A stretch of 10,327 nucleotides of DNA from an uncultured Thiotrichaceae bacterium. Its GTDB lineage: Bacteria > Pseudomonadota > Gammaproteobacteria > Thiotrichales > Thiotrichaceae. Each line of letters opens with the position of its first letter. The stretch's first letter is position 1. This document shows positions 1-6,192 of the stretch, in pieces. The translations under genes were made by a program, and so were the position numbers. The stretch is from the NCBI GenBank assembly GCA_938038645.1, contig CALHTA010000032.1, forward strand, positions 1 to 10,327, written 5' to 3'. The notes beneath the pieces are model-generated. The model was not told where the DNA came from. It saw only the letters and a program-made list of their open reading frames with translations, and searched no databases.

Positions 1-136
1 ATACTCTGTTTTTTAGGTCTTTAGCTTTGCCGACGTACAACACCTGATTGTCTGCATTCATCATGCAGTACACACCAGGCTTATGGGGTACGGTTTTTAA
101 AAATAGCTTGCTGTCAAAGTCTGTCGGCTCACCCAT
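1..136 (-). CDS. uvrC: UvrC excinuclease, N-terminal fragment (cut by window edge)
   Basis: The first 45 codons of UvrC, the subunit of the UvrABC nucleotide excision repair nuclease that cuts on both sides of a DNA lesion, are visible; the rest lies outside the window. The translation begins [20 protein letters not shown] and continues into the GIY-YIG nuclease domain: GVY at residues 21-23, [11 protein letters not shown] at 34-44. This closely matches the known UvrC N-terminus ([27 protein letters not shown] in E. coli). The ATG lies one base after the fabH stop codon, and no good Shine-Dalgarno sequence precedes it, so translation is probably coupled to fabH (inference). The N-terminal FLKTV segment fits UvrC better than the shorter relative Cho. 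Having uvrC after fabH is unusual; in many gammaproteobacteria it follows a GacA/UvrY response-regulator gene. Confidence 0.93.
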   Translation of the reverse strand, partial: MGEPTDFDSKLFLKTVPHKPGVYCMMNADNQVLYVGKAKDLKNRV

Positions 137-137
137 A

Positions 138-1103
138 TCAATACTTGATTAGCGCTGAACCCCATGTAAAGCCGCCACCAAAACCTTCTAACAAGATCGT
201 CTGGCCACGCTGGATACGCCCATCGCGAACGGCTTCGTCTAATGCAAGGGGGATTGAAGCACTTGAGGTATTGCCGTGCTTATCAACGGTAACGACCACT
301 TGATCCATCGACATTTTAAGCTTTTTGGCCGTGGCTTTGATAATTCTGATATTGGCTTGATGCGGCACTAGCCAGTCTAGATCAGACTTTTGCATATTAT
401 TTGCTTCAAGCGTTTCATCCGCAATGCGGCCTAATGTGTTAACTGCTTGACGGAACACTTCATTACCAGCCATTTGCAAGTAGGCCTCACCTTTCAAATA
501 AGCTTCGCGCTCATCCGAGATCCCACCATTAACGTACAGCAGTTTTTTATAGCGTCCATCAGAGTGAAGATGGGTTGAAATTATTCCAGGCTCTTCATCA
601 GCCTCTAGCACCACCGCACCTGCACCATCAGCAAACAAAATGCAGGTGCCGCGATCGGTCCAGTCAATGATGCGAGACATAGCCTCAGCACCAACGACTA
701 ACGCACATTTGTGAGTGCCGCTTTTAATAAATTTGTCCGCGACGCCTAAGGCGTAAACAAAACCAGTGCAAACAGCCTGTACATCAAAAGCCGTCGCACC
801 ATTAGTATTGCCTAGCTTTTCTTGCAGTATGGAAGCACTGCTTGGAAACACGAGGTCAGCAGTCGTTGTCGCAAACACGATAAGGTCAACATCATTGGCT
901 GTTTTACCGGCCATTTCGAGCGCTAGACGACAGGCGTGTTCACCCATTTCAGATACTGTTTCATTTTCCGCAATATGGCGCTGGTGTATACCGCTGCGCT
1001 CAACAATCCATTCGTGCGTGGTATCTACCATCGACTCTAAATCATAATTAGTCATGATTTTTGGAGGAAGAAAACTACCGGTACCAGTAATGCGTGAATA
1101 CAT
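138..1103 (-). CDS. fabH: Beta-ketoacyl-ACP synthase III (FabH)
   Basis: FabH starts fatty acid chains in the cytoplasm by condensing acetyl-CoA with malonyl-ACP. The protein has 321 residues, close to the 317 of E. coli. The catalytic triad is intact: Cys112 in the AVCTGF context, His248 in VPHQAN, and Asn278 in HGNTSS. The C-terminal glycine-rich [10 protein letters not shown] motif (308-316) is also present. The start is supported by the canonical N-terminus ([13 protein letters not shown]) and an AAGG Shine-Dalgarno sequence 7 bases upstream (1111-1114), inside the end of plsX. The gene starts 2 nt after the plsX stop, so the two are almost certainly cotranscribed. Downstream, fabD-fabG-acpP do not follow; uvrC does. 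Nothing in the protein looks degraded, so it should be the active initiating enzyme. Confidence 0.97.
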   Translation of the reverse strand: MYSRITGTGSFLPPKIMTNYDLESMVDTTHEWIVERSGIHQRHIAENETVSEMGEHACRLALEMAGKTANDVDLIVFATTTADLVFPSSASILQEKLGNTNGATAFDVQAVCTGFVYALGVADKFIKSGTHKCALVVGAEAMSRIIDWTDRGTCILFADGAGAVVLEADEEPGIISTHLHSDGRYKKLLYVNGGISDEREAYLKGEAYLQMAGNEVFRQAVNTLGRIADETLEANNMQKSDLDWLVPHQANIRIIKATAKKLKMSMDQVVVTVDKHGNTSSASIPLALDEAVRDGRIQRGQTILLEGFGGGFTWGSALIKY

Positions 1104-1105
1104 AT

Positions 1106-2146
1106 CTATGCCTTATTATCTTTTGCCTGCTCAACGTCAACCAGCGCTTGAAGGCGATGGCGAATTTTTTGGGGCACTTCTGCAATAATTTCTTTACGGG
1201 CAATGCTAATGGCATTGGCAAACGATAAAGCATCAGCGCCACCGTGGCTCTTGATTACTATCCCCTGCAAGCCTAGTAAACTAGCCCCGTTATGGCGTCT
1301 TGGATCAAACTGTTTTTGAATCGATTTAAGCACTGGCAAGGCTATTAAAGCCATTAATTTAGTCGCCCAGTTTTTGGTAAATTGTTGCTTCAATGTACCA
1401 GATAACATTTTCGCTAAACCTTCAATGGTTTTAAGGGCTACATTACCTACAAAACCATCACAAACCACTACATCAACCCGATCTTCAAAGATGTCGTCAC
1501 CTTCAACGTAGCCAATATAGTTCAGATGACCTTCTTTGAGCAAACGATTAGCCGCTTTTACTTGCTCATTTCCTTTGATGTCTTCTTGACCAATATTGAG
1601 TAGGCCAACGGCAGGGCGTTCAATTTTATCAATCGCACGAACCAGTTCCGAGCCCATAATGGCAAATTGGTGTAGATGTTCCGCGGTTGAGTCTATGTTG
1701 GCACCAAGATCTAAAACATGGGTATGCCCAATTTTAGATGGGATTGGGCTACAAATAGCAGGACGATCAATACCGGGCAAAGTACGCAATACAAAGCGGG
1801 CGGTTGCCATTAACGCGCCGGTATTACCTGCGCTAACGACTGCGTCAGCCGTGCCTTCTTTAACAAGATTGATTGCCACTCGCATTGAAGAATCTTTCTT
1901 ACCGCGCAGCGCTAAGGCTGGTGGCTCATCCATTCCAACCGTTTGAGAGGCATGATGGATGGTGATGCGGGGATTATCGATTTGATTATTTTCAACTAAT
2001 GCTTCAGCGATAAGTGTTTCGTCACCAACAAGAATTAGTGAGATATCGGGATATTGTTCTAGCGCAGTAATTGCCGAAGGAACAGTCACTGAAAGACCAT
2101 GATCCCCACCCATAGCATCGAGAGATATACGATAGTGCGAACTCAT
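1106..2146 (-). CDS. plsX: Phosphate acyltransferase PlsX
   Basis: PlsX is a peripheral membrane enzyme that makes acyl-phosphate from acyl-ACP, supplying PlsY for the first acylation of glycerol-3-phosphate in phospholipid synthesis. The 346-residue length is typical. Family motifs are visible in order: DAMGGD at 10-15, [10 protein letters not shown] at 105-114, LDLGAN at 145-150, [11 protein letters not shown] at 182-192 and [14 protein letters not shown] at 226-239. The glycine-rich start reads [13 protein letters not shown], where a proline usually stands in place of leucine; this is probably neutral. A GGGA element 7 bases before the ATG can serve as ribosome binding site. The gene lies between rpmF (88 nt upstream, with a hairpin in the gap) and fabH (2 nt downstream), as in many gammaproteobacteria. 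Confidence 0.97.
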   Translation of the reverse strand: MSSHYRISLDAMGGDHGLSVTVPSAITALEQYPDISLILVGDETLIAEALVENNQIDNPRITIHHASQTVGMDEPPALALRGKKDSSMRVAINLVKEGTADAVVSAGNTGALMATARFVLRTLPGIDRPAICSPIPSKIGHTHVLDLGANIDSTAEHLHQFAIMGSELVRAIDKIERPAVGLLNIGQEDIKGNEQVKAANRLLKEGHLNYIGYVEGDDIFEDRVDVVVCDGFVGNVALKTIEGLAKMLSGTLKQQFTKNWATKLMALIALPVLKSIQKQFDPRRHNGASLLGLQGIVIKSHGGADALSFANAISIARKEIIAEVPQKIRHRLQALVDVEQAKDNKA

Positions 2147-2181
2147 TCGGTATTCCCAGTATTTTTATTGACTCACACGCA

Positions 2182-2206
2182 AAATCGCGGGGCGGGCCCG
2201 CGATTT
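2182..2206 (-). terminator. Perfect 10-bp GC-rich hairpin between rpmF and plsX (attenuator or processing site)
   Basis: Two arms, 2182-2191 and 2197-2206, form a perfect 10-bp stem (AAATCGCGGG on the plus strand) around a 5-nt loop. Read on the minus strand, the sense strand of the operon, the stem ends in ATTTTG, giving a run of four U residues of which three belong to the stem. That is a short tract for a full terminator. The hairpin begins 28 nt after the rpmF stop and ends 35 nt before the plsX start. I infer partial termination, or protection of the upstream rpmF message after cleavage, rather than a complete stop, because plsX has no obvious promoter of its own here. Confidence 0.6.
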
Positions 2207-2234
2207 AACATAAATAGCTTAGAACCGGTACTTC

Positions 2235-2444
2235 TTATGCTTCGTCTGACTCTTCGATCTCTTCTGGCTCAGCCTTAGCAGCGATGACCTGGCGTCCACG
2301 GTAAAAACCGTCTGGAGTCATGTGATGACGTAGGTGAGTTTCCCCTGAAACAGGATCAACAGATACTGTCTTAGCGGTTAGTGCATCGTGTGAACGGCGC
2401 ATGCCGCGTCTTGAACGAGATTTTTTACTTTTCTGTACTGCCAT
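2235..2444 (-). CDS. rpmF: Ribosomal protein bL32 with an acidic C-terminal tail
   Basis: bL32 is a small protein of the 50S ribosomal subunit. The 69-residue protein begins [20 protein letters not shown], nearly the same as E. coli L32, and contains the conserved [15 protein letters not shown] segment (37-51). It has no cysteine, so it is the zinc-free form. The start is fixed by the conserved N-terminus and a TGGAG Shine-Dalgarno element 8 bases upstream. It is longer than E. coli L32 (57 residues): after RQVIAAK comes a 12-residue tail, [12 protein letters not shown], with seven acidic residues and no basic one, unlike the basic rest of the protein. It follows yceD by 42 nt in the conserved yceD-rpmF pair. 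Confidence 0.97.
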   Translation of the reverse strand: MAVQKSKKSRSRRGMRRSHDALTAKTVSVDPVSGETHLRHHMTPDGFYRGRQVIAAKAEPEEIEESDEA

Positions 2445-2486
2445 GGTTCTAGCTCCATTTAGACAAAAGTCAGTGACTCTTTACGA

Positions 2487-3014
2487 CTATTTGCCCGGGT
2501 TCTTAAGGTTTTGCAACACTGCGAAAGGGTTTTCTTTTTCCTCAAGCACTGTTTGCGAAATTGTAGCTGATGTTGCTTCGATCAGTGGCTTATAAGGCTC
2601 ACAACTGTCATGCACCATCAACTGTGGAATACTTAACATGACTTCATCTTGGATAAGGTCATTAATTAAAATCCGACTGTCTTCTACTAGGTAGGTTTCA
2701 TAACCACCCTGCAGACTCTGAGCTTTCTCGTCACTTGAAACGAAGACCAAATCAATAGACGCATCTACTGCTAGTGTCATCGGTTCTAGGCAACGCTGGC
2801 AGACCAGAGTTAAGTCACCACTCACTTGACCTTTTAAAGCGGGTAAAGCAGACTGATTCCTGTAGAACGATAAGCTCACAGAAAGCGTGCCTTCTTTATC
2901 AACAATAAGGTCAGCGATCCTAGTTAAATTAGCGATATCACAAACGCCATCAAACTCCCGACCTTGTTCAACAAGTCGGTAAGGCATCACTTCAACTGGC
3001 AACCTAGTTAACAT
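2487..3014 (-). CDS. yceD: DUF177/YceD family protein linked to 23S rRNA accumulation
   Basis: This is a DUF177 (YceD) protein. Family members have been linked to normal 23S rRNA accumulation, and the gene is commonly paired with rpmF; the exact biochemical role is not clear. Family features are a CxxC motif (CQRC, Cys72 and Cys75 counted from the start chosen here), an acidic C-terminal half with VEDSRILINDLIQDEVMLSIP, and the terminal NPFAVLQNLK signature. The open frame runs upstream to 3077, but I choose the ATG at 3012-3014, giving 175 residues. This matches E. coli YceD (173) and the family N-terminus (MLTRLPVEVMPYRLVEQG), and a strong promoter overlaps the upstream codons, which would leave the extra 21 residues untranscribed. 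There is no Shine-Dalgarno sequence at this ATG. An ATG nine codons further in is a weaker alternative. Confidence 0.9.
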   Translation of the reverse strand: MLTRLPVEVMPYRLVEQGREFDGVCDIANLTRIADLIVDKEGTLSVSLSFYRNQSALPALKGQVSGDLTLVCQRCLEPMTLAVDASIDLVFVSSDEKAQSLQGGYETYLVEDSRILINDLIQDEVMLSIPQLMVHDSCEPYKPLIEATSATISQTVLEEKENPFAVLQNLKNPGK

Positions 3015-3023
3015 AGGCGCGAG

Positions 3024-3052
3024 ATTATAGAAATTTCTTACCACTGCGTAAA
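3024..3052 (-). promoter_or_regulatory. Sigma70-like promoter for yceD-rpmF-plsX-fabH
   Basis: On the minus strand a TTTACG -35 box (3047-3052) and a perfect TATAAT -10 box (3024-3029) are separated by 17 bp, the ideal spacing. Transcription would start about 7 bases after the -10 box, near 3016-3018. That leaves only about 2-4 bases before the proposed yceD ATG (A at 3014), so the mRNA would be nearly leaderless. The match to consensus is seen directly; promoter activity is inferred. Confidence 0.7.
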
Positions 3053-3100
3053 GCTTTATTCTTATCTTTTCAATCACCTAACTTTGAACCGCTTCATTCC

Positions 3101-3697
3101 ATGAAAACATCAAACTCACAGCGACCTTTAATCCTTGCCTCTAGCTCACCTTTTCGAAAATCGCTGTTGCAAAGATTTCAAATCGAATTTGACACAGACT
3201 CACCGGATATTGATGAAACAAGCATGAAAGACGAGTTACCGGTCGACTATGTGGCGAGGCTGTCGTTGGCCAAGGCTAAAGCCGTTGCTTCAAGACATGC
3301 TGATTCATTAATAATAGCGTCTGATCAGTGCAGTGTTTTAGATGGCGTAATTAGTGGCAAACCAGGTAGCCATGAAAATGCGGTGAAACAGTTACAAGCA
3401 AGTTCTAATAATAAAGTGAGCTTCTTAACGGGCCTGTGTGTTTATGATTCTAAAACGGGACAATATGATTTAGACGTCGTCCCGTTTCATGTTTATTTCA
3501 GACAACTAGAGTTAGCAGAGATAGAACGCTACTTATTAATAGAACGGCCCTATGAATGTGCGGGAAGTTTCAAAGCGGAAGGCCTTGGAATCACTTTATT
3601 TAAAAAACTGGAAGGTGACGACCCTACTGCACTCATCGGGCTCCCTTTAATAAGAGTGAGTGAAATGTTACGAGACTTTGGACTAAAATTACCATAA
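3101..3697 (+). CDS. maf: Maf-family nucleotide pyrophosphatase, YceF type
   Basis: Maf proteins are cytoplasmic house-cleaning enzymes that hydrolyse modified or non-canonical nucleoside triphosphates; the YceF subfamily prefers 7-methyl-GTP. The 198-residue protein shows LILASSSPFRKSLL (10-23), the DIDET segment (36-40), the catalytic-base context IIASDQCSVLDG (71-82, Asp75) and AGSFKAEGLGITLF (154-167), followed by LEGDDPTALIGLPL. These match E. coli YceF much better than YhdE, the dTTP/UTP-specific type. The gene diverges from yceD as yceF does in E. coli, with 86 bp between the start codons. No clear Shine-Dalgarno sequence or strong promoter is visible; the start rests on the family N-terminus. 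The substrate preference is inferred from subfamily similarity. Confidence 0.94.
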   Translation: MKTSNSQRPLILASSSPFRKSLLQRFQIEFDTDSPDIDETSMKDELPVDYVARLSLAKAKAVASRHADSLIIASDQCSVLDGVISGKPGSHENAVKQLQASSNNKVSFLTGLCVYDSKTGQYDLDVVPFHVYFRQLELAEIERYLLIERPYECAGSFKAEGLGITLFKKLEGDDPTALIGLPLIRVSEMLRDFGLKLP

Positions 3698-3743
3698 GCA
3701 GCTGAATTACCGTAAAAAACTTGGTAATGACAACATTATAGTA

Positions 3744-3772
3744 TTTACGCTACCTATCGCTAACAGTACAAT
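3744..3772 (+). promoter_or_regulatory. Sigma70-like promoter for ndk and downstream genes
   Basis: A TTTACG -35 box (3744-3749) and a TACAAT -10 box (3767-3772) are separated by 17 bp. Transcription would begin near 3779, giving ndk a leader of about 60 nt. The -35 hexamer and spacing are the same as in the yceD promoter in this window. It lies in the 141-base gap after maf. Activity is inferred from consensus only. Confidence 0.65.
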
Positions 3773-3784
3773 ACCGCCCGAATC

Positions 3785-3817
3785 GCCTGGGGGTATTCCT
3801 GAGGCACTACTTTTTTT
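3785..3817 (+). promoter_or_regulatory. Small hairpin followed by a T7 run in the ndk leader
   Basis: GCCTGGGG (3785-3792) can pair with CCTGAGGC (3798-3805): four base pairs, one G-G mismatch, then three more pairs including a G-U, with a 5-nt loop. ACTAC and seven T residues follow at 3811-3817. The gap between stem and T run and the mismatch make a full terminator doubtful. It could be a weak attenuator in the ndk leader, or a leftover maf terminator placed downstream of the ndk promoter. Confidence 0.35.
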
Positions 3818-3828
3818 AAATGTTAACT

Positions 3829-3832
3829 GGAG
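3829..3832 (+). promoter_or_regulatory. Shine-Dalgarno sequence deciding the GTG start of ndk
   Basis: GGAG lies 6 bases before the GTG at 3839-3841. It supports GTG as the true start, because the codons after it give the conserved Ndk N-terminus [14 protein letters not shown]. Confidence 0.85.
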
Positions 3833-3838
3833 TCGCCC

Positions 3839-4270
3839 GTGGCTATCGAACGTACTATTTCTATCATCAAACCTGATGCTGTTGCTAAAAATGTTATTGG
3901 TCAAATCTATGCTCGTTTTGAAGCAGCTGGTTTGACAATTCTTGGCGCAAAAATGAAGCAGCTTTCTAAAGCTGACGCTGAAGGCTTCTACGCTGTACAC
4001 AGCGAGCGTCCTTTCTTTAATGACTTAGTTTCTTTCATGACCTCTGGTCCTGTTATGATTCAGGTACTTGAAGGTGAAGATGCGATTGCTAAGAACCGTG
4101 AGCTAATGGGTGCAACTAACCCAGCTGATGCTGACGCAGGAACTATCCGCGCTGATTTCGCTCAAAGCATTGATGAAAATGCTGTTCATGGTTCAGACAG
4201 CGCAGAGAATGCTAAAATAGAGATCGATTTCTTTTTTGGCGCTGACGAAGTCTGCCCACGCCTAAGATAA
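3839..4270 (+). CDS. ndk: Nucleoside diphosphate kinase
   Basis: Ndk moves the gamma-phosphate from ATP to other nucleoside diphosphates through a phosphohistidine, balancing cytoplasmic NTP and dNTP pools. The 143-residue protein has the family length. It shows the N-terminal [12 protein letters not shown] (4-15), the [10 protein letters not shown] segment (51-60), [14 protein letters not shown] (91-104) and the active site NAVHGSDS (114-121) with phosphoacceptor His117. It starts at GTG, backed by a GGAG element 6 bases upstream and the conserved N-terminus. It has its own promoter and a leader of about 60 nt. rlmN starts 9 nt downstream, so ndk appears to head the plus-strand gene cluster. 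Confidence 0.98.
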   Translation: MAIERTISIIKPDAVAKNVIGQIYARFEAAGLTILGAKMKQLSKADAEGFYAVHSERPFFNDLVSFMTSGPVMIQVLEGEDAIAKNRELMGATNPADADAGTIRADFAQSIDENAVHGSDSAENAKIEIDFFFGADEVCPRLR

Positions 4271-4279
4271 GGATAAAGA

Positions 4280-5392
4280 ATGTCGCAAGCTGGTACGAAA
4301 AAAATCAATCTGCTCGACCTGAGCAGTGACAAGATGAAAGAATTCTTGCTGCAGCGCGGTGAGAAGCCTTTTCGTGCCACGCAACTTATCAAGTGGTTAC
4401 ATCAGCATTTGGCCGATGATTTGGATCAGATGACCAATATCAGCAAGTCGATGCGGGCTGATTTAGCCGAAATTGCCGAGATTAAACTCCCGGAAATTGT
4501 CCTTGATAAGGCTTCTGCCGACGGAACACACAAATGGGTGTTACGTCTGGAAGACGGCAACTGCATTGAGACAGTCTACATTCCTGAGAGTGAACGCGGC
4601 ACGCTCTGCGTTTCCTCTCAAGTAGGCTGTGCTTTAGATTGCACCTTCTGCTCGACCGCTCGCCAAGGGTTTAGCAGAAACCTAACTGTTTCTGAGATTA
4701 TCGGGCAGTTATGGATTGCCAGAAAAACCCTTCAGCCTGATCCCAACGCAAATCGCGCAGTGACTAATGTAGTCATGATGGGAATGGGCGAACCGCTACT
4801 CAACTTTGAGAATGTGGTTGATGCCATGTCATTGATGCTTGATGACAATGCCTATGGTTTAAGTAAACGACGCGTTACATTAAGTACCTCGGGGGTAATT
4901 CCTGCGCTTGATCGATTGCGTGACCGTATTGATGTTTCACTGGCTGTTTCACTGCATGCACCTAATGATGCACTCAGGGATCAGTTGGTACCTGTTAACA
5001 AGAAATACCCTATTAAAGAATTATTAGCGGCTTGCCATCGTTTTTTGGACGGCAAGGCTGCGCGCGAACACATTACAATGGAATATGTAATGCTTGAGGG
5101 AGTTAATGATAAAGATGAGCATGCTCATGAACTCGTTCAAACACTGAAAGGACTCTCGGTTAAAGTCAATCTCATTCCTTTTAATCCGTTTCCGGATACG
5201 CGTTACAAGCGTTCTTCGAACAATCGGATTCATAAGTTTTATGAGATCCTTTCAAATGCAGGCATGGTCGTTATGACACGTAAAACACGTGGAGATGATA
5301 TTGACGCTGCCTGTGGCCAACTAGCCGGAGAAGTGAAAGATCGAAGTCGACGAAAAATTCACTTTGCCAAGCTGGAACAAGAGATCACCTAA
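4280..5392 (+). CDS. rlmN: Dual-specificity RNA methyltransferase RlmN (radical SAM)
   Basis: RlmN adds a methyl group to C2 of A2503 in 23S rRNA and of A37 in a subset of tRNAs, supporting translation fidelity. The 370-residue protein has the radical-SAM cluster motif CALDCTFC with Cys117, Cys121 and Cys124, and the SAM-binding GMGEP at 168-172. The two mechanistic cysteines are present: Cys110 (in [10 protein letters not shown], equivalent to E. coli Cys118) and Cys345 (in [11 protein letters not shown], equivalent to Cys355). SLHAPND (224-230) and NLIPFNPFP (297-305) also match. Cys345 and the full N-terminal domain argue for RlmN over Cfr. An AGGAT element precedes the ATG. pilF starts 3 nt after the stop. 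Confidence 0.98.
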   Translation: MSQAGTKKINLLDLSSDKMKEFLLQRGEKPFRATQLIKWLHQHLADDLDQMTNISKSMRADLAEIAEIKLPEIVLDKASADGTHKWVLRLEDGNCIETVYIPESERGTLCVSSQVGCALDCTFCSTARQGFSRNLTVSEIIGQLWIARKTLQPDPNANRAVTNVVMMGMGEPLLNFENVVDAMSLMLDDNAYGLSKRRVTLSTSGVIPALDRLRDRIDVSLAVSLHAPNDALRDQLVPVNKKYPIKELLAACHRFLDGKAAREHITMEYVMLEGVNDKDEHAHELVQTLKGLSVKVNLIPFNPFPDTRYKRSSNNRIHKFYEILSNAGMVVMTRKTRGDDIDAACGQLAGEVKDRSRRKIHFAKLEQEIT

Positions 5393-5395
5393 ATA

Positions 5396-6127
5396 ATGAA
5401 CACAAAAATAATAACAATAAAAAACTTCACCGCTTTCTTAATCATACTACTCAGCTTGACCGCTTGTAGTAGCAATAAAAGCAGACCCACACCGAAAAAA
5501 AGTGAAGCCGCGTCATTCAATGCAAGACTTGGCGCGGAATATACGCGTAAAGGGCGCTTGAACCTAGCTAACGAAAAGCTCCTGAAAGCACTGGATCAAA
5601 ATCCTAACTCAGCAGATGCTAATCACTACTATGCATTACTCCAACAAAAGCTTGGTTTGAACAAAACGGCTGAAACCTACTTTAGAAAAGCCATCTCAAT
5701 TTCACCGAAAGATCCTCAGTTGCTAAACAACTATGGCTCGTACTTGTGCCAAAATGGTCAGTACCAATCTGCTAGCCAACATTTTATGGCAGCAATCAAG
5801 GATCCGCTTTATACTACGCCAGAATTCGCATACACTAACGCGGGTATTTGCATAAAGAAATCTGGTGATGTGATTACAGCGGAGAAGTACTTCCGTAAAT
5901 CACTTACGTTAAAGCCTAACTTCGCTTCAGCGCTTTACCAAATGGCAAAAATCAAATTTGAACAAGGGGATTACACAAGAGCACAGGCATTCCTTCAGCG
6001 GTATCATGAAAGAAACCCTGAGGTTGCCGAGTCGTTAGCTCTTTGCGTACAAATAAATAGTCATCTTGGCGACCTGAACGCGGCGGGTCAGTGCAAGAGC
6101 AAATTAGCGGGACGCTTTCAATCCTGA
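5396..6127 (+). CDS. pilF: Type IV pilus pilotin lipoprotein PilF/PilW (TPR)
   Basis: PilF (PilW) is an outer-membrane lipoprotein that helps localise and assemble the PilQ secretin for type IV pili. The 243-residue protein has a signal peptide with a lipobox LTAC, placing the acylated Cys at residue 24. Ser25 follows, which favours outer-membrane sorting. After a linker come tandem TPR units: about 42-74, 75-108, 109-142, 144-177 and 178-211, with typical signatures such as AETYFRKAISISP and AEKYFRKSLTLKP. The gene is in the same frame as rlmN, separated by TAA and one codon, with no strong ribosome binding site, so reinitiation after rlmN is likely. The rlmN-pilF-rodZ order is a known gammaproteobacterial arrangement and supports PilF over a generic TPR lipoprotein. 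No other pilus gene is in the window. Confidence 0.92.
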   Translation: MNTKIITIKNFTAFLIILLSLTACSSNKSRPTPKKSEAASFNARLGAEYTRKGRLNLANEKLLKALDQNPNSADANHYYALLQQKLGLNKTAETYFRKAISISPKDPQLLNNYGSYLCQNGQYQSASQHFMAAIKDPLYTTPEFAYTNAGICIKKSGDVITAEKYFRKSLTLKPNFASALYQMAKIKFEQGDYTRAQAFLQRYHERNPEVAESLALCVQINSHLGDLNAAGQCKSKLAGRFQS

Positions 6128-6155
6128 GCCACTCATTAGAATCAGGTGAAGGCGC

Positions 6156-6161
6156 TATAAT
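6156..6161 (+). promoter_or_regulatory. Possible -10 box upstream of rodZ
   Basis: A perfect TATAAT lies in the 65-base gap between pilF and rodZ, 31 bases before the rodZ ATG. No convincing -35 hexamer stands 16-18 bp upstream (the best is TCATTA) and there is no extended -10 TG. It may be a weak internal promoter or a chance match. Confidence 0.3.
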
Positions 6162-6192
6162 AGATAGCTAAAATAAATGGAATTATCAATTC

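Noticed and set aside
2468-2478. Dyad AGTCA-G-TGACT between yceD and rpmF
   Set aside because: The arms are 5 bp around a single base, too tight for a hairpin and too short to call an operator without a known regulator.
766-2595. Plus-strand open frames at 766-1047, 1596-1946 and 2401-2595
   Set aside because: They are antisense to fabH, plsX and rpmF/yceD, which have full family motifs. Their products look like nothing known and have no ribosome binding site.
3015-3077. Extended N-terminus of YceD from the upstream ATG at 3077
   Set aside because: The extra 21 residues do not match the family start, and a strong promoter overlaps their codons.
3706-3728. Inverted repeat ATTACC/GGTAAT after maf, as a maf terminator
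   Set aside because: The stem is only 6 bp, AT-rich, with an 11-nt loop and no T run on either strand. It does not look like an intrinsic terminator.
3707-4392. Minus-strand open frames at 3707-4000 and 4186-4392
   Set aside because: They overlap ndk and rlmN in antisense and contain no recognisable motif. The real genes on the plus strand explain the region.
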